In this document: piece after piece, positions 33,201-46,200 of the stretch
How positions within the stretch are numbered: position 1 is the first letter of the stretch
Layout: every line of letters starts with the position of its first letter
NCBI GenBank assembly: GCA_008508345.1
Contig: QNGE01001714.1
Location: forward strand, 6,669 to 70,668
Origin: Paragonimus westermani
Taxonomy: Eukaryota; Platyhelminthes; Trematoda; Plagiorchiida; Troglotrematidae
Length of the DNA: 64,000 nucleotides
Direction: 5' to 3'
Made by a program: the position numbers and the translations under genes
Notes under the pieces: generated by a model
Told to the model about the DNA's origin: nothing
Databases searched by the model: none
The model's input: only the letters and a program-made list of their open reading frames with translations

Positions 33201-36200
33201 TTTGTTACCGTCGTTCATGCAATTCCTCTACGAGAAAATGTGTAGTGACCTTATTCAATCAAGAATCTGCTCATTGTTTGAAGTCTGCACTGAAACCACA
33301 TGTAAAAAGTGGTATCTGACGTGGTCGTTTTGTTTTGATGTGTATAGTTCCCCTTTGCTCAGAGAACAAATTGAATTTGTTTACGAATTGTAGTACTTCT
33401 TTCAAAACCTTCAAACGTGTTATGTGTTGTTGTGAGTAACCCTAACAATCTTTCCTGAACAGTCCCCTGCTGCATGTGTGATGTTTGTTGGAAACAGACT
33501 GTCTCTATTCACACCAAAATGGTCTCACTTCGGTCGTGTAAGTCGTATGAGCACCTAACGATGACCTCCACCTTGTTTTCTGATTGGAGCTGCAGGCAAC
33601 AGCATCGTTGCCAGCCTATGAACTGGAATGGGGATAGGAAGAAACTGAAATCAGGTTTGATCTTAGTCGTCTTCACTCAACTCTGATCGTAAAATAGAGT
33701 GGGGTATGGTTCCAAGACAAATCGTGTGACGGAATTGGTGTTATGTCTGATATTGTGGAAATCTCCAGATGTTATCACACTCTCTCCAAAACGAAAAACC
33801 AAGGGAGAAGTAAAGGACGAAAAACATCCTAAAACCAAGAAAGCTAACAGCAAAAACATCAAAATCGTGTACAAAAATCTCATTTCGTTTTTTATCGTTC
33901 TACTAATTGCAATATGTATTTCGCTGCTTTTTCACTGTATTCCATTGTGTTTACTTCCTTATTTTGATACACCACTTAGTATGTGACCACTAGTAGTAAC
34001 GTTTACTCTACAGATTACACTCACGCATACTACTTTTATAGAAGGCCTAAGCGGTGGGGATAGAAACGAACAGCAATACTCACACGGGTGAATTGCAAAC
34101 AAGGTTGAGGACTAGTGAGAAGCACTATGTTGTAATTAACGTTAAACAGTTGAAATTATTCTTAAATCAAAGTAACAAAGACGGATGGTACTAGAATCAA
34201 CGATCGAGTGTTCTACTGGACATATTAAAATGTTGTAAATGAGGGGAAAAAACAAACGAATTCTCTAAAAATCAATGGCTGTCCAAAGCGTCTGAGTGCT
34301 AGCACTAGCAAAGTTCACATGGTGGGATAGGAAATAGTTTTTTCATAATGAGACCTCTACCAGAAACGAGTCAACAGTCGGCACGTTGTCCCGATATATC
34401 AGTGTCGTTAGATCCTAGGGAACTTAGGATGTTGAGAAGGAAAACATTATTGACTGTCGTGTTTTGGACAATCCCAGTCACCAGTACATAGACAAGGTAC
34501 TACGAAGACACTAATACGTAGACTGGTGCTGCGTGGACAAAGACAAGTGAGTTCACCGAGTGTGATTATCACAGAAGTGTAACGCAGCCAGTCCACTAAA
34601 AGTCCTACGGTATGAACAACCGACTGAATGACAGTTTGTTAGAATCGGTCCTGTAATTTCTAATCCTGTCGGCTCCTGTTGGCCTGGCTTGGAAAACCAT
34701 CTACTCTGCCGGTGTCAATTATCACCAGCTTTGTCTTCAAAAACTACGATCACGTCGGATGTGATGAAGAAGGTTGGCGTTAGTACCGCAGTTTACCAAA
34801 GACTGCATATCAGTGATTGCGCAATCTGTTTGCTCGGTTCTTGACCAAACTGTACAAGGCACAACCCACACTGCGTGTGATCTAGTACAATTGAAGTATC
34901 TAAGAGAGGTCTTCTGCTGGATCACAGTTGCAACGGCAGAGAACTGAGTGATCACTCCAGCCGCCTTTAGAATTTCGACCGGCAGTCCGTAGAAAGCCGC
35001 ACTGCATCTGACTGGAAGGAATGGAGGTCCTAGATAAAGCAGCCACCCATTGAAGAGTGGTGAGTGAAAACTTTCGGGGACCACAACTTTCCAATGTGTG
35101 ATAAACTTATCCATCTTAACCATTTGCATCTTCCTCTTATTCTTCAACGCTACACCCTGAAACCATACAAGGACGTTGATGTCTGCCCTGCTGAGACTGA
35201 TGTGGTCATCTTTGACCACGTCCTACAGAACGGATTGTCGATTGAGGGGTGGTCTCCTTACTCGTGGTTGGTGCCAGATCAGGCTGGCAGCAGTTAGCCT
35301 ATAAATGTCGGGACCACTGAGTAAAATTAGAGTGTGGACGTAATCAACTGGAGTTACCTCGCGGGGGAGAGGGTAGGAGCCTGTAACAAACAAATCGGCG
35401 AAATATACGGTCGATAACTTTGAGCGCACTGATTTCGGACAGAATCAATTGAATTCTTCAAACAGAGTTGTCAGATTGTGCATATGATCAACATTACTGA
35501 TTATGGGCTTTGTCTTTCTTGTGTTCGTTTGTGATCCGACTATCTACAAAGTGCTGAATACAGCTGCGTGCTCCTCTAAAGGTCACGTGAGGGTCTCCAC
35601 CAGGAGAGTGAGATCATCGACTTAAGAGTAACCACCGATCACAACATGGTGTAACTGGTGTTCATTCTCAGGCCTCGATGGAGCCAGTATCTCGTCCGCT
35701 ACCATTATGAATATTAGGGGACTAGTCTGTCACTCCAACGAACACCACCTGGCCACCATATGACAGTTATTGTATGTGACTATCAGGACTTGGTGAGGTT
35801 CAATAATGTAATATATTAGGTGCGAAAGAACACTGAATGCCTAGGATATTCTTTTGTTCGAACCCAGTGAAATGGCATCAAATCTCCTATACATTTCCAG
35901 GAAATTTGCACACAGGTTGAAGGATGTTGAAAAGGGATTTCGCAGTAGAGTGCAAAGTCATGAGAACGATTCTAGGTGACTCTGTCGGTGTAGAGTAGTG
36001 AATTAATGAGGGAACATCTACATGTGTGTTCCAATATCCTATAAAAAGTATCGTGCCAAGGTTGGAGAAACGACAATGTGTCTCTGATGGCTGAGAGAGA
36101 GTCTGGTCTGTTACTTTAGAGGCAAGCATGGCGCAAGAGAAAAAGGGGTGGGTTAGTTATCTGTTTATTAGCGAAAAAGAGTTAGAAATGCACTGTCCCG

Positions 36201-37204
36201 GCTTTTGCGTACAACTGCTACAAATGTTCAAGTAACACCTTGTTCACATCTGAAGCTACGTTTCTCGTGCAATTAAGAATGTGAGACCCTTTTGTCTGCA
36301 ATCAAATAGACTGACAACAATCTGGAGTCAGACTCGTGTGAGGTGGTTACCAATCTGGTTGAGTTGGTACTTCTATCCAGGATTCATTGAAGTCGTCCGA
36401 ACTTCCGTCTGGTTTCTGGTAGAATTGCAAAGGCAACATTTCTCCATCATTTGTGGGACAGGGGTTGAGCATCTGAGTAGCTGGTCCTTCGTACTTGCTT
36501 TCTATTAGTGTGGGCTTCCGTTACCACAAGAACACATCGCCCAGCGTTAATTCGTCACGTGTTTGGAAACGACTAAGATGGACGCATATTAATTTATGAC
36601 TTTGCATGCATCACGGTGAAATACCGGTATAGAGACAAAGAACACTTACTAACAGTTCACCACTGTGTACCAGTATGCGCCGGCAAAGTAATGGATGCGA
36701 AAGCCATCGAGTTATCAAAGACGACCTATGCATATGTGCCTCAGAGTTCACTCTATAGGGTGGGGGAAAAGTGAATGATCCATTACGATGAAAACTACTA
36801 ACTGATCTTGGAAACGCATAGGAATTTTGCGTGGTGTGTCAGAACGTGTGTCGGGGTGGGTTGTTGTGTTGGTGCAAAGTCCGTGATAATCCGAAGAGCT
36901 AATGATCGTTCGGGATTTCGTGCCAGGTGAAGTGAGATCAATTGGTACGCTGCTCTCTGTCATGTGCGCTTAGAGTTGATCTTCACTTGAATCATCCTCA
37001 ATCGGTAAGTGTACGTAGAATACTATTCACCATTTTGATCGACGAAAGAAGAACTCGGTGTTGCATGTGACGTATTTTACAGTGTGCAAAATATTATGGC
37101 TTCTTGTCATCGCCCAAACGAAAAAAGAACATTAGTGCAGTTGTGACTGTCGGATATTCAGACTAGTCGGAGATGCTTGTTATCATATATATTATTTTGG
37201 CCTT
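30238..37204. other. Downstream part of duplication copy 1, no recognised gene
   Basis: Contains two ORFs worth naming. At 33699-33986 plus is a 95-codon frame with a Lys-rich stretch (KRKTKGEVKDEKHPKTKKA) followed by one hydrophobic segment of about 22 residues and a short tail. At 34737-35219 minus is a 160-codon frame without a known domain. Both are kept in copy 2. Others, such as 31231-31539, are broken by a 2-bp indel between the copies and are rejected. Confidence 0.4.
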
Positions 37205-37616
37205 CTGTCAGGAGGCGCATTTCCTGACGAGACAGCCAGGACGCATCACACCACATCGATCGGCCGGCCCAGCTCGGACGCTATGGTCGTCGGTGCTGGT
37301 ATGGTCCCACTCAGCCAGACTGCATGTGTGCGTTCGAACGCCTGTGCGCTATCTGGTCAGTAGTTTCTCGCGGCCGCTTTCTGATACCCCCTGTAACGTG
37401 ATTTGTTCTCATGCCCTGACTGCCATATACGACTGTCTCATTTGATTCGCTTCGTGTCTGTCGGCCATCTATGGTACTCGTTTGTCCTATAAATCTAGAG
37501 CTTATGTGGCCTAAGTTTTGTCTCGCTTGTCCACTAAACATTGCAGCCGCGTCTCTTCTGATTTCTTGTTTTTGGGTTCAAGCGACTGAGCGTGTACCAA
37601 GGGGGACGATCCAATA
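37205..37616 (+). mobile_element. Solo LTR present only in duplication copy 1 (412 bp)
   Basis: Copy 2 reads ...ATTCTGACCTTGTTACG... with CCTT once. Copy 1 has CCTT at 37201-37204 and again at 37617-37620, with 412 bp between that begin (C)TGTCAGGAGGCGC and end GGGACGATCCAATA. The insert is GC-richer than its surroundings and has a TATA-like CCTATAAATC near 37488. It is unrelated to the TGTAGTG family. Its size, TG start, 4-bp target duplication and lack of coding sequence fit a solo LTR of another LTR element. A presence/absence difference shows the insertion is young or still segregating. Confidence 0.82.
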
Positions 37617-38007
37617 CCTTGTTGCGTGGAGAAGGGAACCCAGTTGACCGATTATCTTTATGTCAATCAACGTTGTTCCAGATGACCTAAATCTTTGTTT
37701 ATCGTATTATGGATACCAGGCAAAAAGTAGGGTAAGTGCTCTGATCAAGCGGCGACTTTTAGTTGTGAGTGAAAATGTCGAACGGGGCTTTTTGAAGCTG
37801 AGTGACCAGTTGTTGTTGTTTTGTTGCAACCTAACAGAAATGTCAGCTCTCGAAACAAAGCTCACGTGATCCGTGATCGGTGTCAATAGTTACTAGCACA
37901 CCGTTAAAGAGTATCTAAGTTGCAACGGAGGCTTTCCCAGCATGTTATGACATCATTTAGTAGAACAGCATGAAGCCGCGTAATAAAACGGTAAACACAC
38001 GTCAACG

Positions 38008-38008
38008 N
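38008..38008. other. Single N at the junction of the two 10-kb copies
   Basis: The sequence reads CGTCAACGNTAAGGCTTAC. The end motif of each copy (CGTCAACG) lies left of the N and the start motif (TAAGGCTTAC) lies right of it. The duplication junction therefore coincides exactly with an unresolved base. Confidence 0.97.
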
Positions 38009-38853
38009 TAAGGCTTACTCGTGACCGTTTGTATACCTGTTATTACCCCTATGTCCTGCATACTCCAATGGTTTGAGTTCATGGTCGGAGAGAGCTTCAT
38101 CCTTTGTTACTGAGTGACTAACTAAGGGTATCCCAATGTTGCAATTGTGCATTGAAGAATAAATCCACTGAATTGTACACAAACTTCTTACAGTATTTGT
38201 CCTTGAATGGTCTTGTATTCAGAGCACAGAGAAAAGTGTGAATCACACGATTTTAGATTATCATTTGTGAGTATTTCAATTCATTTTCAGATGAAGACCC
38301 TGATTCCCTAATAAGACGTAGAATAATTGTGGGAAACATCACATCTGTCAACAGACAAGTTTATACACTGGAAAATGTATAGCTGCACTTGTTATTGGCT
38401 GAAGTAAACAGCGCGGTGGAGATTAAATGCAGATGACTCTGCAGGCCTGAACACACAGTTGTCACCGTTGCAACTTTTCTAGCAGCAATGTAGCTGTTGT
38501 TATTGAAAATGATTGAATGATTTGTCACACCCACGCACCGCAGTTTAGTTAAGCTAATCGTCTCACTGGCGACTTCTAATGGTCTTCCGGGGAAGCCTTA
38601 ATCGACTTGAAGATGATGGGGAGGAATTGTACAATCAGCTTCCAGATTGGGCCAATCAAACTACACGTCTGTAAGCTTATCCAATCGGAGTGACCGAGTA
38701 ACCTTACTGGTTGCATGGCTAATGGTTAGCTGCTTTGCCGTATCACACCAGCCGGCCTAAGAACATGACATGCGAGTGAACTGACAAATACGGCGGAAGT
38801 TCGCGACTTTAGTGACAGCAACAAACTAGTTTCCGATTTGGGTAGGACAACCA

Positions 38854-40248
38854 ATGATCAACACAGAGACCATACCTATCTTGGCTGCTCTGCTCACATT
38901 TTTCTCTATGCTCACACTTTTGGCGCTTATTGGTAACATAATTGTTGTCATTTCGGTATGCAAATTTCCCAGACTTCGGTCGCAATTCTGCTTCCATATC
39001 TTAGCCGGCTTAGCTGTGGCGGATGTGTGTGTTACACTCTTCGTTATGCCGTGGTCCATGGTCTATTTGGGTCTAAATTTTTGGCCATTTGGAATGTATT
39101 TGTGCAGCGTCTGGATGTCTTTCGATGTGATGTGTTGTACCGCGTCCATCCTACATTTGGGGCTGGTGGCATTTGATCGATATTTGGCGATTGCCTATCC
39201 GTTGCGTTACGCAGTGATTGTGAACAAGAGACGTATTCGTCTGTGCATGACCCTGATATGGCTGACAAGTGCGGCAATCTCTTTTGTACCGATTCACATT
39301 GGCTGGTATAAACCTAATGAAGGCAATTTTTATCAAGATCAGTGGACGGAAAACTCTTCGCTGTTTCACGTGGAGAGGCGGCAGGAACATTGCGAGCTGG
39401 AAGTCAACCCGATATATGCAGTGGTCTCTTCAATGACGTCGTTTTATCTACCTTTTCTAGTCTGTTGCACTCTATACGGACGCATACTGCATATCGCACA
39501 CAAGCAAGCCACACACATGCAAAAAATTCGAGTCTGTTCATTTCGAGATACGAGAACTCGCGATTGTCAATCCGTCCAAGACAACGCATTCACGCGAGAA
39601 GCGTGTGCAGACCAGACGAAGGGAAGGAGGCGACATTCAACGGACACCAAAATTAATCCAAGAGAGGCTTCATGCGAACCATTACCTTCTCAAATGAAGA
39701 ATTGTAATTGCGACATTATGAAGACCCAAGATAGAACTGAGCAATCGTGTTCTTCACAGACTACCAAGCGACCATTTTGTGCTTCATGCAATACGCTATC
39801 AACTCGTATATCTCTTTTCCGTCACAATCCCAAACGAATCAGTTCAACTTTGAGAAATGAGTTGAAGGCGATCCGAACCATTGGTCTTCTGTTGGGGTTC
39901 TTCAGCGCGTGTTGGTTCCCATTCTTTTTGGCCTATTTGATCCAGCCTTTCTGCACCGAATCGTGTCACGTTCCTCGTCGGCTGACCAGTATGCTGACGT
40001 GGATCGGTTACGCAAACAGCGCTGTCAATCCGATTCTCTACGGCTTCATGCAACGTGACTTTCGCACCGCTTTCATCACACTGATCGCACATCCGGTGTA
40101 CAAGTGTGTCTGCGGTTGGAATAGACCACAATTAACCAAAACTGTACTTCTGTGTAACACCGACCCACATCCATCTCCAGGTTGGGTTGTCATCTACAAC
40201 CGTCAGGCATTTTCAGACCAATTGGATAATGTGGGGACCGAGTTGTAA
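38854..40248 (+). CDS. Class A biogenic-amine-type G-protein-coupled receptor, intact
   Basis: 464 aa in a single exon, a cell-surface receptor expected to bind a monoamine and signal through G proteins. Helices lie near residues 10-35, 46-70, 81-112, 128-148, 187-212, 339-364 and 376-399. Class A landmarks are N28 (1.50), D57 (2.50), C84 paired with C180, DRY 108-110, W136 (4.50), P200 (5.50), CWFP 353-356 and NPILY 392-396. Aminergic landmarks are D91 (3.32), which salt-bridges the amine, F357/F358 (6.51/6.52), W383 (7.40) and Y386 (7.43). Serines at 192, 193 and 196 (5.42, 5.43, 5.46) resemble dopamine/adrenergic receptors, so a catechol- or phenol-amine ligand is inferred. Loop 3 is long (about 125 residues). 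NSS at 167-169 is a glycosylation site in loop 2. The N-terminus is very short, and the in-frame TAG 27 bases upstream sets this start unless an upstream exon joins near 38845. Confidence 0.93.
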   Translation: MINTETIPILAALLTFFSMLTLLALIGNIIVVISVCKFPRLRSQFCFHILAGLAVADVCVTLFVMPWSMVYLGLNFWPFGMYLCSVWMSFDVMCCTASILHLGLVAFDRYLAIAYPLRYAVIVNKRRIRLCMTLIWLTSAAISFVPIHIGWYKPNEGNFYQDQWTENSSLFHVERRQEHCELEVNPIYAVVSSMTSFYLPFLVCCTLYGRILHIAHKQATHMQKIRVCSFRDTRTRDCQSVQDNAFTREACADQTKGRRRHSTDTKINPREASCEPLPSQMKNCNCDIMKTQDRTEQSCSSQTTKRPFCASCNTLSTRISLFRHNPKRISSTLRNELKAIRTIGLLLGFFSACWFPFFLAYLIQPFCTESCHVPRRLTSMLTWIGYANSAVNPILYGFMQRDFRTAFITLIAHPVYKCVCGWNRPQLTKTVLLCNTDPHPSPGWVVIYNRQAFSDQLDNVGTEL

Positions 40249-43200
40249 GGTAACTTTGGTTTCTCGTTCAAGACGACTATCTGATGTACGATACAAAATC
40301 TGACATGACAATTCGGAATGCTGACTGTGATGTGTAATGGGGAATCCAGGTTACAAGGTTGGAGGTTCTTGTGTAATCAACTCGTCCCATATGGAACAAG
40401 AACTGGTCGGATGTCCCACACTACTCCGCCTGTGACAAGAATTTCATTGAACATCTGGTTTCTTTTGAGGTTAACCGGTATTCTATGGCGATTACTCTAT
40501 TAACATTAATGTTGAAACACTGTCATTCCTTCAAAAAACAACTAATACACAGCGAAGAATTTTGAAGGTAGGATGGGTTATTTTCTATCTCCTTGATGAA
40601 TATTTTTGGTCTATGGTCATTCAGTCACATTAGTCAGCTAGTGGGCTTGTTCTAGTATTGCCTTGTATGATAAAGACATTCAACTAGTTGAGCCATTCGA
40701 CTAAACGATCAGCCTGTTGATCCGTAGAGGACAAACTTCGTGTGTGCGCATTCATTCAATTCTGTACTTAGGACTAGAGAGAAACAACGATCGTGATGGA
40801 AATCAACAATGAGGCAATGAAATCTTCCAAATGGAAATGACACAGTGGTCGGGTGTGGAGCGTTTGAATGTAGAAGACTCAGACGACCTCGTAAACTCAC
40901 CGTTCTCAGTCAGGAGCAGCTTGACAGTTAACTATGGAGCAATCCGAATTAAGATAAAATTGTGGTCGATCTAGTTGAATTCTTTTAATCTCTGAACATC
41001 CACACATTTTTGATAGTTTTTTAGAGAGAACCCTTTTGTACTCGATCATTTTTTCCGCTGGAAATCATGGACTCAATCAATCTTCCAACGTTAGACCAAA
41101 ATCGCTTTTGTGATATCATGCAGTGAGAATTTGTGGCCCAATTGCGATAAGAACATGCCTGATCTCACCGTATTTCGCGACACTGTAACCATTTAATTCT
41201 GACCTAGACGACTTGCCGATAATAATAACCAGAGCAGAGAAATGGAAAGAGAAGTTGTCTGCCATGAGTTAGAAATAGTTCATTTGACAATGAAACTGAA
41301 CTATCTAATCGATGAGAATGCTAAATTGATTGTGCAGCCGTGGAAATCCTTCTTTAAGATGTTGCCCGAGCTGCTGTTTACAGATAAAATTGTACAAGAA
41401 TCTTGCTCTATCAACTAGACTACCGACTGTGATTGGACTTGTGTATTGGCTCCGATTTTTCTCAGAACTAACAATTAAACAAACCAAAATCTGGACTCAT
41501 CTCTCGGTAGTGTGCAGTGTCCGGCCACTCACCTATATGTGCAGTTAATTCTTTTTCCAGAGTACAGACAATTTTTATCCTAGAGATATAAATTCGTTTC
41601 GATAGTTGGGTATATATTTACTGACCCGATTTTTGTGATAAGAAGTGTTTTAAATTCTGTTCGCTAGAATTCAGCACACGTTTTCCCACTACTATTCGAG
41701 AAGCACTATCTTCTTGTCATTTTCTTACACCTCACACCTCATGCCAATATGAATAGTTGTTTGAGGTAAACACACAAACTTGCAACAAACTGTACGACTC
41801 TCACAATTTTTGCGCGTTTTCTGTTTGTCTAAAACAACTAATGTATAATGTTCTATCAGATATTGGTGAATGTCTATTTCAGAGTAAGCTAAAATCACCT
41901 GAACTGAAGCTGGTTTTAATACGTTTATCAAGAAGTCTTAAAAATGATTATCCTGAAAACCCTCAGGGATGCATTCTTCCCTAGAAAATCAGCTTCTAAA
42001 CCTCCTGTCCCTTGTAGTATTTGGCATTATCTTAGCACAAATGCAAGTGTGAATTATATTCAGATTATTTCTCCATTATACTGAGCCTTGCCTGATCTCG
42101 ATCACACAACGATAGATCTGATATGCTATATTTGCCAGCCTGACTACTTGATTTAATTCACGAATGCGAGTTATTTGGTATGGAACATGTATCTTAGAAT
42201 GATGAGGCTATTTTTGGATAGTGCGTAATACACGTTTTTAAAACTTGTTTCATTAAAGGAATACGTGTTTCGCCGTACGTGGAGTGATAAATGATTTTAA
42301 ATCTTTTTTTAATGTGGAAACGAGAACTTTCTTTTTTCATGCTTCAGACAACCGCTTTACTCACATTCACCACCACATTCACCCTGGATCGCTGTGTATC
42401 TTTCTTCATTGATATTCTTGCCAAAACACAATCACTCACTCGGAACTAGTGTAAGTACCATCCCATGCACCAAGGTTACTGAAGGTGACCGTCTTCCAAG
42501 CGTTACAGGTAGCAGTGAGATGTCCACGAGAGGCCACTCAGTACACACTTCGCAAATTCCACCCTATCCTCAGCAATTTAGCCGGACATATACGGATAAT
42601 GGCCTTCGTATGGTTCCTGTGGGGACGTTCAGGTTAAGGATTCTGTTCATGACACTGAGGAGTTCATTAGTTGAATGAATAGCAGCTTATTTCCTCCAGA
42701 CAATCCCATTCCGTTTTGGCACATATGTGGAAAGAAAGGCTTTTAAGAAATGGTTAATAGAACAATTTGGCAGCCGAATATTTTGATCACTTTTCCAAGG
42801 CTGAGATGCTATCATTTTGCCGTTTCCGAACGTACGAAGTTGACAACTTTGGGCATGAATTTAAAAATAACGCATTTTTATGCGCTGCATTCTTTTGGGA
42901 CCAATTGACTACTCATCAGTAAGTTACTTGTCCGTAAAGTTGCAAGGAATGTTCTTCAGACTTAAACCTTGTCTTTATTCTCATTATCGTTATGGGCATA
43001 TATGAAACGTTAAACCTTGCGATAACAGAAATGTCTTCGTTCAAAGTGGTGATTAGAAAAGTGTGGTTAACATCTCTTTATCGGCCACTCGAAAATCGGG
43101 GGCTGATGTGGTCTTTTGGGCCTACATGTACTGATGCATTAATTCATGCATTGTGTGTATGAGAGGTTTGTGAAAGTTTTGTGCACTCGTAGGTTTTTAG

Positions 43201-46200
43201 TCCTATGAATTTGTTACCGTCATTCATGCAATTCCTCTACGAGAAAATGTGTAGTGACCTTATTCAATCAAGAATCTGCTCATTGTTTGAAGTCTGCACT
43301 GAAACCACATGTAAAAAGTGGTATCTGACGTGGTCGTTTTGTTTTGATGTGTATAGTTCCCCTTTGCTCAGAGAACAAATTGAATTTGTTTACGAATTGT
43401 AGTACTTCTTTCAAAACCTTCAAACGTGTTATGTGTTGTTGTGAGTAACCCTAACAATCTTTCCTGAACAGTCCCCTGCTGCATGTGTGATGTTTGTTGG
43501 AAACAGACTGTCTCTATTCACACAAAATGGTCTCACTTCGGTCGTGTAAGTCGTATGAGCACCGAACGATGACCTCCACCTTGTTTTCTGATTGGAGCTG
43601 CAGGCAACAACATCGTTGCCAGCCTATGAACTGGAATAGGGATAGGAAGAAACTGAAATCAGGTTTGATCTTAGTCGTCTTCACTCAACTTGGATCGTAA
43701 AATACAGTGGGGTATGGTCCCAAGACAAAGCAAGTGACGGAATTGGTGTTATGTCTGATATTGTGGAAATCTCCAGATGTTATCACACTCTCTCCAAAAC
43801 GAAAAACCAAGGGAGAAGTAAAGGACGAAAAACATCCTAAAACCAAGAAAGCTAACAGCAAAAACATCAAAATCGTGTACAAAAATCTCATTTCGTTTTT
43901 TATCGTTCTACTAATTGCAATATGTATTTCGCTGCTTTTTCACTGTATTCCATTGTGTTTACTTCCTTATTTTGATACACCACTTAGTATGTGACCACTA
44001 GTAGTAACGTTTACTCTACAGATTACACTCACGCATACTACTTTTATAGAAGGCCTAAGCGGTGGGGATAGAAACGAACAGCAATACTCACACGGGTGAA
44101 TTGCAAACAAGGTTGAGGACTAGTGAGAAGCACTATGTTGTAATTAACGTTAAACAGTTGAAATTATTCTTAAATCAAAGTAACAAAGACGGATGGTACT
44201 AGAATCAACGATCGAGTGTTCTACTGGACATATTAAAATGTTGTAAATGAGGGGAAAAAACAAACGAATTCTCTAAAAATCAATGGCTGTCCAAAGCGTC
44301 TGAGTGCTAGCACTAGCAAAGTTCACATGGTGGGATAGGAAATAGTTTTTTTCATAATGAGACCTCTACCAGAAACGAGTCAGCAGTCGGCACGTTGTCC
44401 CGATATATCGGTGTCGTTAGATCCTAGGGAACTTAGGATGTTGAGAAGGAAAACATTATTGACTGTCGTGTTTTGGACAATCCCAGTCACCAGTACATAG
44501 ACAAGGTACTACGAAGACACTAATACGTAGACTGGTGCTGCGTGGACAAAGACAAGTGAGTTCACCGAGTGTGATTATCACAGAAGTGTAACGCAGCCAG
44601 TCCACTAAAAGTCCTACGGTATGAACAACCGACTGAATGACAGTTTGTTAGAATCGGTCCTGTAATTTCTAATCCTGTCGGCTCCTGTTGGCCTGGCTTG
44701 GAAAACCATCTACTCTGCCGGTGTCAATTATCACCAGCTTTGTCTTCAAAAACTACGATCACGTCGGATGTGATGAAGAAGGTTGGCGTTAGTACCGCAG
44801 TTTACCAAAGACTGCATATCAGTGATTGCGCAATCTGTTTGCTCGGTTCTTGACCAAACTGTACAAGGCACAACCCACACTGCGTGTGATCTAGTACAAT
44901 TGAAGTATCTAAGAGAGGTCTTCTGCTGGATCACAGTTGCAACGGCAGAGAACTGAGTGATCACTCCAGCCGCCTTTAGAATTTCGACCGGCAGTCCGTA
45001 GAAAGCCGCACTGCATCTGACTGGAAGGAATGGAGGTCCTAGATAAAGCAGCCACCCATTGAAGAGTGGTGAGTGAAAACTTTCGGGGACCACAACTTTC
45101 CAATGTGTGATAAACTTATCCATCTTAACCATTTGCATCTTCCTCTTATTCTTCAACGCTACACCCTGAAACCATACAAGGACGTTGATGTCTGCCCTGC
45201 TGAGACTGATGTGGTCATCTTTGACCACGTCCTACAGAACGGATTGTCGATTGGGGGGTGGTCTCCTTACTCGTGGTTGGTGCCAGATCAGACTGGCAAC
45301 AGTTAGCCTATAAATGTCGGGACCACTGAGTAAAATTAGAGTGTGGACGTAATCAACTGGAGTTACCTCGCAGGGGAGAGGGTAGGAGCCTGTAACAAAC
45401 AAATCGACGAAATATACGGTCGATAACTTTGAGTGCACTGATTTCGGATAGAATCAATTGAATTCTTCAAACAGAGTTGTCAGATTGTGCATATGATCAA
45501 CATTACTGATTATGGGCTTTGTCTTTCTTGTGTTCGTTTGTGATCCGACTATCTACAAAGTGCTGAATACAGCTGCGTGCTCCTCTAAAGGTCACGTGAG
45601 GGTCTCCACCAGGAGAGTGAGATCATCGACTTAAGAGTAACCACCGATCACAACATGGTGTAACTGGTGTTCATTCTCAGGCCTCGATGGAGCCAGTATC
45701 TCGTCCGCTACCATTATGAATATTAGGGGACTAGTCTGTCACTCCAACGAACACCACCTGGCCACCATATGACAGTTATTGTATGTGACTATCAGGACTT
45801 GGTGAGGTTCAATAATGTAATATATTAGGTGCGAAAGAACACTGAATGCCTAGGATATTCTTTTGTTCGAACCCAGTGAAATGGCATCAAATCTCCTATA
45901 CATTTCCAGGAAATTTGCACACAGGTTGAAGGATGTTGAAAAGGGATTTCGCAGTAGAGTGCAAAGTCATGAGAACGATTCTAGGTGACTCTGTCGGTGT
46001 AGAGTAGTGAATTAATGAGGGAACATCTACATGTGTGTTCCAATATCCTATAAAAAGTATCGTGCCAAGGTTGGAGAAACGACAATGTGTCTCTGATGGC
46101 TGAGAGAGAGTCTGGTCTGTTACTTTAGAGGCAAGCATGGCGCAAGAGAAAAAGGGGTGGGTTAGTTATCTGTTTATTAGCGAAAAAGAGTTAGAAATGC

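Larger units (their letters stand above)
27979..38007 (+). repeat. 10-kb direct duplication, copy 1
   Basis: From TAAGGCTTACTCGTGACC to ACACACGTCAACG this matches 38009-47578 throughout, at a visible difference of around one percent for most of its length, with a few short indels and one 412-bp insertion. It contains the GPCR copy with the premature stop. The segment ends at the N at 38008, so it is either a haplotype copy joined in tandem or a true recent duplication. Confidence 0.97.

Noticed and set aside
38854..40248. Histamine H2-type receptor, suggested by the TM7 GYANSA.NPILY motif
   Set aside because: TM5 has three serines and not the Asp/Thr pattern of H2 receptors. Subtype is left open.
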